A stretch of DNA of 64,000 bases from Vinca minor (Eukaryota > Streptophyta > Magnoliopsida > Gentianales > Apocynaceae), in contig JAOCZM010000134.1 of assembly GCA_026122235.1 (NCBI GenBank), positions 6,386,001 through 6,450,000 on the forward strand, read 5' to 3'. Made by a program: the position numbers and the translations under genes. This document shows positions 55,715 through 64,000 of the stretch, in pieces. Below the pieces are notes generated by a model, which did not search any database, was not told the origin of the DNA, and was given only the letters and a program-made list of their open reading frames with translations. The first letter of the stretch is position 1, and every line of letters starts with the position of its first letter.

Positions 55715-57251
55715 TGTTAGTAGTGCCCTAGGACCATTAGCACATGTTGTGCGTTTTATTATCTTTTGAGCATGTAATTGAATAGTTAATTTTGCTTTTG
55801 ATTATCAAATGTGTGATTTGATAGTAGAACTCATTAGCTTATGTAATTACTATTCTAGAAGTCCCTAGTTTTATGTAATGCTTAATTACTATGAAATAAA
55901 ACTAGTATGATTGTTGATTGATGATCTTGTTTTACTGATCATGTGTAATGGATACAAATCACATCATAGATGCAATATATAGGGATACATTGTATTGGAC
56001 GTGATCCGTCAAAGAAGTAATACTTCATTGTCTTAAGTCATAAGTATTACTTCCTCAATACTATTTTTGAATCCTTAGACCTTATGTCTTCATTAATTCT
56101 AGTATGAATGGAGCCATGTTTTGACTCAGTCAGACGTTACTTGTAACAGAGTAATCAATACGACTGATGATCGGATGTAATGTCCTATCATAGCTTGAAT
56201 GTGAGAGACATTGTAAGGAATTTGTCCCTCTCTATTATTAGAAAGAGATATCCATGGGCCCCTCGATAGGGAAAGACTGTTTAAATGCATGGCCGTGCTC
56301 AAATGTATTTGATAAAGTGGTAATCAAATGCTATTTGTCGAAACAGTCTACCTGGAGATCGAGCGTAAATACAATTAAGCTTAATAAGGGTGACGACCAC
56401 CATGCCTTATGCTTAATTAGGATATCGCGAGACAAAGGGATTAAATAGTGGATTGACAATAGGTTCCGTTGTAAATTCATTCACCTTGGGTAGTCACAAT
56501 GTCCTGCTAGGGCCCGCTTGTGACTTATGAACTCATACTACTACTAAGTGTGTTTTCATTGCCATTGTGATATGAACCTACAGGGTCACACGCATAGACG
56601 AGCTAACAAGCTTCATGTCCAGATTCAATGAATCTAGAATGTGTCTAGGTTCTTTGTATCTGACATTTGTTTTTCTGAAAATAATAAAGTGTTTATTATT
56701 CGAATTAGAGATAGGGGCAATTTTGGTATTTAACTATAGCTGGGATTAAGTGGGAGTTGTTATCCGATAAAGACTCCCACTACCAGCAGAAGTCTAGGGG
56801 ACGTGGGAGTCAGATTCTCCCGCAACCGAGAGAAGTTGAGTAGACGTGGGAGTTGTTCTGGGAACAAACTCCCACACTCTATATAACATCTCTTAGCCGA
56901 AACCCTAGGTGATTAAGTCATTCAGCCGAAATACCAATACTAGAAAGGAAAAACGTTTTCTTTCTGTTTTTTCCCTTTTCTCTCTAAATTACCCGAACTT
57001 CAGAAAGACGAAGAGCTAGCAATCACTGCTTGTTTCGTCGCGTGGATACCGGTAGAGGGAAATTCCGCAAAGGGAATTCCGTTGGTGAAAAGAAAACTTC
57101 CAAGAATCGTCATCCTCCATTCAAGAAGTAGCTTCTTGAATCCGAAAATTGTAAGTTTTTACCACTGTTTTCGAATTGTTTCATATGAGCGGATCTTTCA
57201 GGGGAGGATCCATGGGTGTTTGGAACGAGTTTCCGCCCATGAATCCCTTCA
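55715..57251 (+). repeat. Copia element 3, 5' LTR
   Basis: 1537 bp, TGTTAGTAGTGCCC ... CCTTCA, with the initiator-Met primer site two bases beyond. Contains TATATAA near 56879, a plausible promoter TATA box. Confidence 0.9.
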
Positions 57252-57252
57252 G

Positions 57253-57265
57253 TGGTATCAGAGCC
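57253..57265 (+). other. Primer binding site (initiator tRNA-Met)
   Basis: TGGTATCAGAGCC just after the LTR. Confidence 0.9.
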
Positions 57266-58637
57266 TTGCTCATACGATTCGAATTCGATATTGTTTATCA
57301 TACAATAACACTATCAATTCCGATTTGGTATGTGTATGCTTGAAAACAGAAAAGATCGTTTCTTTGATCATGATAAATGCATAAACTGTTTAACTGCATT
57401 TAAATATTGTATCTTTTGATGAGTACATGCATAAATTGCTCTCGGTTTAATCATGTTTACACGGTTATATGAACTGTTTTCGGGTTTTGAATATGCATGA
57501 ACTGCCTCAGCATGATTCAGTTCTGTGTATTTAATTCGATTATTTGGCATAAACTGTTTCTGTGAATATTGATTCTGCATAAACCGTTTCTGTGAATCTG
57601 AAATTAATTTGATTAAATTCTGTTATTTCGCATAAACTGTTTCGGTTAATCCGATTAACCAATACATAATCCGATTATGTAAGTAAGGCAATTGAGGGGC
57701 AAATCTGGGAGGAAAAACTCATTCGATGAGCTGATGTAGAATCAGATTTTCCTTCCAGGGGGGCTGCCCCTGGAAAACCCACAAGGGGGCCGCCGTATGC
57801 GTAGCGCAGAATGGTCGTTACGCAGACCTAAGACTTTGTATATATACTCGTTGTTATTTAAGTCATGTTTTATGTGATATTAGCATGGTGAATAGCATGG
57901 CCTACTATACCTCTTGTTTTACATATTTGGGTTGTAATTTTATAATACGACCTGCGAGTCGTTTTTCTTTATGATGTAAAATTGTAATAGCTTTCCTAGA
58001 TTAGTCTTACTACTCTACATTGAAGGCTGGGTATGCCCATGCAATTATGTAACAAGACCGGAGGACCCTGGATCGAAGACTATATTCATGAGATGAATAC
58101 AGACTTAGATTGACCCTTGGCTCCCACAAGGCTCGTGGGAGTCATCATAGGATTAGGCCATGCTATATCACATTTACTTTATGCTTTATATATTGCGTGA
58201 GATGCTTGTATGATATTATTGTCTTATGGGGTTTAACAGACTATTCAAAACTTAATGTTTTAACTAAGTCTTAAAATGCCTACCATATTCTAAGCACTCC
58301 AAGTGCTTGGATCATCATATTGTCTGCTTGCCAAAGCAACAGACAAGTGGTTATCTAAGCAAAAGGATATGGGAAAATAGTGATTTCCATAAGCCTAGAC
58401 ATGGTTCAACTTAGCTAGGCCAACAAAATAGTTTTGGGCCTTGGGCATAAAATGGGAAATAGCCGGGACATATCGATGTCATTCCCATTAGATGATTTTA
58501 CTTTAATTGTGGGTGTTAAGCCAAAGCTTTCCTATAACTATTGTAAAATGTTTTTCCCCACCATTATCAAGTGTTGAAATTGTGGAAAATGTTTTTGCTC
58601 AAAAACTAATAACTTTGCAATTAACTTAATGTAGATA
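57266..58637 (+). other. Copia element 3 leader
   Basis: 1.37 kb without coding sequence. Repeated CATAAACTGTTT(C/T) motifs occur at 57365-57660, and a GC-rich hairpin segment lies at 57740-57830. 57890-58637 matches the copia 1 leader. Confidence 0.65.
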
Positions 58638-59498
58638 ATGGCAACCAATTCATCACACAATTCACTGCGATCCGTCCTTGAGAAGGAAAAACTAAGCGGG
58701 ACCAATTTCCTTGATTGGGCCCGCAACTTAAGGATTGTCCTTAAGCAGGAAAGAAAGTTGTACGTTCTTGAAACGGACATTCCTGAACAGCCTGAAAATA
58801 ACGCCCCTAGAGCTCAAAGAGATACTTGGAAGAAGCATTTCGATGACTCTAACGACGTGACTTGTCTCATGTTAGTCACAATGAGCCCTGACCTTAAAAA
58901 ACAGTTTGAAGGAGTTGAGGCTTTCCAGATGATGGGCCAGCTCAAGGACATGTTCCAAGAGCAAGCTCGTCATGAAAGATTCCTCACAACTAAGGCGTTA
59001 AATAGTTGCAAAATGGCCCTAGGAACCTCTGTCAGTGCACATGTTCTTAAGATGAAGGGCTATTTCGACCAACTTGAGAAGCTTGGAGCTCCCGTAAGTC
59101 ATGACATGGCCATAGATATGATCTTGGGCTCACTCCCACCGGAGTATGACCAATTCATTATGAACTTCAACATGCATGCCATGGAGAAGACCATACATGA
59201 AATACACGGGATGCTCAAGCGAGTTGAACCGAACATTAAGAAGTCCCCCGAAGTCTTAATGGTTCAAAAAGGGAATTTCAAGAAGAAAGGCAAGGGAAAG
59301 CCCATGGCCAAGAGAGGCAAAGGCAAAGGCAATGACAAGCCCAAGCCCGACCCAAAGCCAAGGCACCAAAGGAGGGAGTTTTCTTCCATTGCAATGAACC
59401 GAGTCATTGGAAACAGAGCCGCAAACTCTATTTGGAAGAGAAGAAAAAGGAAAGGCCGGTTTGACTGTCTCTCCAGGTATTTATGTTATAGAAATTAA
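58638..59498 (+). pseudogene. Copia element 3 gag (frame shift in the zinc-knuckle region)
   Basis: ATG at 58638 (MATNSSHNSLRS...). The frame carries LSGTNFLDWARNLRIVLKQ, QMMGQLKDMFQEQARHERFL and HEIHGMLKRVEPNIKK, typical UBN2 copia gag, followed by a Lys/Gly-rich linker. Near 59350 the reading passes into another frame, where the knuckle reads FFHCNEPSHW with the first Cys replaced by Phe and the last lost. So RNA-binding is probably impaired even apart from the shift. Confidence 0.85.
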
Positions 59499-59856
59499 CA
59501 TGTCTGCTCCTACTTCATGGGTATTAGATACCGGTTGTGGATCTCACATTTGTGCAAATGTGCAGGGGTTCAAAAGGAGTAGATCACTGGCAAAAGGAGA
59601 AGTGGACCTCAGAGTAGCCAACGGAGCAAGAGTTGTTGCTGTAGCTACGGGGACATTTAATTTAGTTTTGCCAAGTGGCCTTATCATAGAACTAGATAAT
59701 TGTTTGTATGTTCCAACTTTAAGTAGGAATATTATTTCAGTTTCTTGTTTGGATATTGAAGGTTTTGAAATTAATATTTTGAATAAGATTTGCACCATTC
59801 ATAAAGATCGTATCTTTTATGGAGATGCCTCTTTGATGAATGGGTTTTATATTCTT
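59485..59856 (+). pseudogene. Copia element 3 protease (truncated polyprotein)
   Basis: In frame from YVIEINMSAPTSWVLDTGC, with the retropepsin DTG, through LYVPTLSRNIISVSCLDIE to NGFYIL. The match to copia 1 ends there and the frame runs into the B3 array and stops. No GAG-pre-integrase motif follows. Confidence 0.8.
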
Positions 59857-60173
59857 ACAAATTGTTTGTAAACAACTACAGTACATTCCACGTGAAGTGT
59901 TCGGAGATCTTGGTCTTAAAAAGTTGCCTAAGAAAGCAACTCTCTGGGATTCATATGGAAGGACATGGAAAAACTCTTGTATCCGTTGGAATGATTCCAG
60001 GGTATTTTTCACTGGAGGATGGGTGATCTTTTGTAGGGTGAACTATTTTGGAGATAATGATATTTGCATTTGTGAATTTATGAAGGAAAAAACAATCTGA
60101 TACACCTCACAATCCAGGCTGTTTCCCCAATATAAATGCCAGTCTGGTTAAGGATCTACAGAAAGTTGCGTAA
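59857..60173 (+). pseudogene. B3-domain fragment, unit 1
   Basis: Reads IPREVFGDLGLKK, then GRTWKNSCIRW, FFTGGWVIFCRVN and GDNDICICEF, the second half of a REM-type B3 domain (plant DNA-binding), and stops after EKTI at ~60098. No B3 start or upstream exon is present, because copia 3 abuts it. The fragment has no internal stop. In unit 2 the same area stays open to a TAA at 60984, so either that or the early stop is ancestral. Confidence 0.75.
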
Positions 60174-60664
60174 TGGTGATTGTAATGTTTAGGATTGTTT
60201 GAGTATTTGCTCTATTTTCCCTCCCTTTTAGGTGAAAGATTAAAATATCATAATTTGAGAATTTATTTAATACATTAACTATAACTCATAATGTACCATG
60301 TGTTTGAAAAAATAATTATTCCATGGAATTTGTACATTATTCATAATCTTAGACAAGCATAAAAGCACAGATACCCGTGCGTGACGCATGAAAACAATAA
60401 CACAAAAACATGTACATTACAATTTTCACATGTAAACATTTACTACGAACTTTTCCTTTTTGTTTATGTGATTTTTTTTAAAACTCTTTTTCTTTCCTCC
60501 ATTTTTTACGCAAATTTTAAAGAGTTTTTTTCATTTCCGCATAATTACTTGTTTCCTCGTACACAGTAGTTCATATTACACTTAGGGTAGATTTTTTTTC
60601 TCGTTACAAAATGATAAGAAAAAAAATATATATATTTTTTACTAACACTTCTAGTATGTTTCGT

Positions 60665-60986
60665 ACAAATTCTGTGTAAACAACTACCGTACATTCCGCG
60701 TGAAGTGTTCGGACATCTTGGTCTTAAGAAGTTGCCTAAGAAATCAACTCTCTGGGATTCATATGGAAGGACATGGAAAAACTCGTGTACCCGCTGGAAT
60801 GATTCCAGAGTATTTTTCAGTGGAGGATAGGTGATCTTTTGTAGGGTGAACTATTTTGGAGATAATGATCTTTGCATTTGTGAATTTATAAAGGAATTAA
60901 AAAACAATCAGATACACCTCACCATCCATGCTGTTTCCCCAAATATAAATGCCAGTCTGGTTAAGGATCTACATAAAGTTGCGTAA
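60665..60986 (+). pseudogene. B3-domain fragment, unit 2
   Basis: Same domain. The Trp codon in the GGW motif is a TAG stop (~60828). The 3' part is the longest of the array, with NQIHLTIHAVSPNINASL before TAA at 60984. Confidence 0.75.
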
Positions 60987-61471
60987 TGGTGATTGTAATG
61001 TTTAAGATTCTTTGAGTATTTGCTCTATTTTCCCTCCCTTTTAGGAGAAAGATTAAAATATCATAATTAGAGAATTTATTTAATACATTAACTATAACTC
61101 ATGTTGTACCATGTGTTTGCAAAAATAATTATTCAATGGAAATTGTGCATTATTCATAATCTTAGACAAGCATAAAAGCACAGATACCCGTGCGTGACGC
61201 ATGAAAACAATAACACTAAAACATGTACGTTACAATTTTCACTTATAAACATTTACTACAAACTTTTCCTTTTTGTTTATGTGATTTTTTTTTTAAAACT
61301 CTTTTTCTTTCCAACATTTTTTACACAAATTTTAAAGTTTTTTTTTCATTTCTGCATAGTTACTTCTTTCCTAAAACAATGTAGTTCATAATATATTTAG
61401 GGTAGATTTCTTTTTCTGTAAAAAAATGTTAAATTTTTTATTTTTTTTACTAACACTTCTTGTATGTTTCG

Positions 61472-61789
61472 TTAAATTCTTTGTAAGCAACTACCGTACA
61501 TTCCGCGTGAAGTGTTTAGAGATCTTGGTCTTAAGAAGTTTCCTAAGAAAACAAATCTCTGGGATTTATATGGAAGGACATGGAAAAACTCGTGTACCCG
61601 CTGGAATGATTCCAGAGTATTTTTCACAGGGGAATGGGTGAGCTTTTGTAGGGTAAACTATGTTGGAGAAAATGACCTTTGCATTAGTGAATTTATAAAG
61701 GAAAATGAAATCCGAAACACCTTACCATCCAGGTTGTTCCCACAAATATAAATGACAATATGGTTAAGGATCAACATAAATTGACATAA
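61472..61789 (+). pseudogene. B3-domain fragment, unit 3
   Basis: No stop through the B3 segment (IPREVFRDLGLKKFPKK, FFTGEWVSFCRVN, GENDLCISEF). The GGW motif reads GEW. The frame then passes through NEIRNTLPSRLFPQI to a stop near 61749, a different phase from unit 2. The best-preserved coding unit with unit 1. Confidence 0.75.
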
Positions 61790-62253
61790 TAGTGATTGTA
61801 ATGGTGAGGATTCTTTGTGTATTTGCTCTATTTTCCTTCCCGTTTAGGAGAAAGATTAAAATGTCATGATTCGAGATAACTCATGATGTACCATGTGTTG
61901 GCAAAAATAAATATTCCTTGGAAAGTTGTGCATTATTCATAATCTTAGACTAGCATAAATGCACGGATACCAGTACGTGAGGCATGAAAACCATAACAAA
62001 AAAACATGTACGTTACAATTTGCACATGTAAACATTTACTACAAACTTTTCCTTTTTGTTTATGTGATTTTTTTTAAAACTCTTTTTCTTTCCTCTATTT
62101 TTTACGCAAGTTTTAAAGAATTTTTTTCATTTCCGCATAGTTACTCCTTTCCTCATACAAAGTAGTTCATATTATACTTAGGGTATTTTTTTTTCGGTAC
62201 AAAAACATAAAATAAACATATTGTTTTTTACTATCACTTCTTGTATGTTTCGT

Positions 62254-62571
62254 ACAAATTCTTTGTATACAACAACAGTACATTCCGCGTGAAGTGTTCC
62301 GAGATCTTAGTCTTAAGAAGTTGCCTAAGAAAGCAACTCTCTGGTATTAGTATGGAAGGACATGGAAAAACTCTTGTACACACTGGAATGATTCCAGAGT
62401 ATTTTTCGCCGGAGGATGGCTGAGCATTTGTAGGGTGAACTATTTTGGAGATAATGATCTTTACATTTGCGAATTTATAAAGGAAAAAACAATCTGATGC
62501 ACCTCGCCATCCAGGCTGTTTCCCCAAATATAAATGCCAGTCTGGTTAAGGATCTACAGAAAGTTGCGTAA
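62254..62571 (+). pseudogene. B3-domain fragment, unit 4
   Basis: TAG stop near 62348 (LWY*YGRTW). Otherwise the same domain. Confidence 0.75.
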
Positions 62572-63057
62572 TGGTGATTGTAATGTTTAGGATTCTTTGA
62601 GTATTTGCTCTATTTTCCCTCCCGTTTAGGAGAAAGATTAAAATATCATAATTTGAGAATTTATTTAATAAATTATCTATAATTCATGATGTACCATGTG
62701 TTTGAAAAAATAATTATTCCACGGAAATTCGTGCATTATTCATAATCTTAGACTAGTATAAAAGCATAGATACCCGTACGTGAGGCATGAAAATAATAAC
62801 ACAAAAGCATGTACGTTACAATTTTCACATGTAAACATTTACTACAAACTTTGCCTTTTTGTTTATGTTATTTTTTTCTAAACTATTTTTCTTTCCTCCA
62901 TTTTTTAAGCATATTTTAATGATTTTTTTTCATTTCCTCATAGTTACTCCTTTCCTCATACAATGTAGTTCATATTATACTTCGGGTAGATTTTGTTTTT
63001 CGGTACAAAATGATAAAAAAACTTATTTTTTTTACTAACACTTCCTGTATGTTTCGT

Positions 63058-63374
63058 ACAAATTCTTTGCAAACAACTACAGTACATTCCGCGTGAAGTG
63101 TTCGGATATCTTGGTCTTAAGAAGTTGCCTAAGTAAGCAACTATCTGGGATTCATATGGAAGGACACGGAAAAACTCGTGTACCCGCTGGAATGATTCCA
63201 AGGTATTTTTCACTGGAGGATGGGTGAGCTTTTATAAGGTGAACGATTTTGGAGAAAATGATCTTTGCATTGGTGAATTTATAAAGGAAAAATAATCTGA
63301 TACACCTCACCATCCAGGCTATTTCCACAAATATAAATGCCAATCTTGTTAAGGATCAACAGAAAGATATATAA
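63058..63374 (+). pseudogene. B3-domain fragment, unit 5
   Basis: TAA stop near 63134 (KLPK*). The Trp/Cys/Asn pattern near 63220 is partly altered. Confidence 0.75.
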
Positions 63375-63854
63375 TGGTGATTGTATTGTTTAGGATTCTT
63401 TGAGTATTTGCTCTATTTTCCCTCCCTTTTAGGAGAAAGATTAAAATATCATAATTTGATTATTTCTTTAATACATTAACTATAACTCATGATGTACCAT
63501 GTGTTTGAAAAAATAATTATTCCATGGAAATTGTGCATTACTCATAATCTTAGACTAGCATAAAAGCACAGATATCCGCGCGTGAGGCATAAAAATAATA
63601 ACACAAAAACATGTACGTTACAATTTTCACATGTAAACATTTACTACAAACTTTTCCTTTTTGTTTATGTGATATTTTTTTTTTTAAAACTTTTTTTCTT
63701 TCCAACATTTTTTAAAGTTTTTTTTTCTATTTCCGCATGGATACTTCTTTCCTAATACAATGTAGTTCATATTATACTTAAGGTGGATTTCTTTTTCTGT
63801 AAAAAATGTTAAATTTTTTATTTTTTTTTCACTAACACTTCTTGTATGTTTTGT

Positions 63855-64000
63855 ACAAATTATGTGTAAACAACTACCGTACATTCCGCGTGAAGTGTTC
63901 GGACATCTTGATCTTATGAAGTTGCCTAAGAAAGAAACTCTCTGGGATTCATATGGATAGACATGGAAAAACTCGTGTACCTGCTGGAATGATTCCAGAG
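63855..64000 (+). pseudogene. B3-domain fragment, unit 6 (cut by window edge)
   Basis: TAG stop near 63958 (DSYG*TW). Only the first half of the segment is in the window. Confidence 0.7.

Larger units (their letters stand above)
55715..59856 (+). mobile_element. Copia element 3 (plus), truncated after protease
   Basis: 5' LTR, primer site, long leader, gag and protease, then an abrupt change at ~59856 into the B3-domain array. Integrase, RT, RNase H and the 3' LTR are absent. Same family as copia 1 (opposite orientation) and the solo LTR at 26411. Confidence 0.85.
59857..64000 (+). repeat. Tandem array of ~0.8-kb units carrying a B3-domain segment
   Basis: Six units are seen. The shared TACATTCC position lies at 59882, 60690, 61497, 62279, 63083 and 63880, giving spacings of 808, 807, 782, 804 and 797 bp. 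Both the coding part (~300 bp) and the AT-rich spacer (~500 bp, including a conserved CCCGTGCGTGACGCATGAAA-like block) repeat. The last unit is cut by the window edge. Confidence 0.9.

Noticed and set aside
1..64000. tRNA, rRNA or snRNA genes
   Set aside because: TGGTATCAGAGC matches are only retrotransposon primer sites; no cloverleaf or rRNA core was recognised by eye. A tRNAscan-SE and Infernal run would be decisive.

Overview
This is a gene-poor, AT-rich stretch of a flowering-plant nuclear genome, probably a eudicot (weakly supported). The evidence is spliced plant-type transposase genes, initiator-tRNA-Met primer sites, Sirevirus and chromovirus retrotransposons, CACTA transposons and B3 and Agenet domains. 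I see no intact host gene and no rRNA, tRNA or CRISPR. Nearly everything is transposable-element sequence in several nested layers, with a degenerate B3-domain tandem array at the right edge.

Layout. 1-3010: 3' half of a Sirevirus-like copia element (minus) with a 275-codon acidic coiled-coil ORF. 3020-4985: LTR and integrase tail of a Tekay/Del-like chromovirus (minus), cut at 5002 by a CACTA transposon. 5002-11860: CACTA sequences on the plus strand, with 5' terminus, 143-bp subterminal repeats, a spliced TNP1-like gene, a 125-bp tandem array and the start of a TNP2-like gene. 11860-13290: degraded LTR-element pieces. 13498-19555: copia element 1 (minus), sitting in the 3' LTR of a second Sirevirus-like element that spans about 13285-34150. 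That second element has gag and an env-position ORF but no recognisable pol. It carries a solo copia LTR with target duplication AGAAG. Its 5' LTR holds a small non-autonomous LTR element (duplication TGATC), whose own 3' LTR holds a 3-kb solo gypsy LTR (duplication AGGAG).

34151-42745: putative DNA-transposon ends, a LINE tail, a captured Agenet-domain gene fragment, a gypsy-type LTR and a second LINE tail. 42746-50070: copia element 2 (minus), interrupted by a gypsy element (44612 to about 48400) that has a 266-bp inverted-repeat LTR structure and a long gag-RT fusion frame lacking protease and RT active site. 50760-52440: a repeat cluster and a LINE RT remnant. 52500-55618: a gypsy gag-pol pseudogene. 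55715-59856: copia element 3 (plus; same family as element 1), cut off in its protease region.

59857-64000: six tandem units of about 0.8 kb, each carrying the last part of a REM-type B3 DNA-binding domain. All are decayed or frame-altered and the array runs off the window. The array, the nested insertions, the inverted LTR, the pararetrovirus-like fragment in the Sirevirus 3' UTR and the Agenet capture are the points most worth a second look. Nothing here is a multi-gene operating system: the genes are transposon genes, mostly broken.
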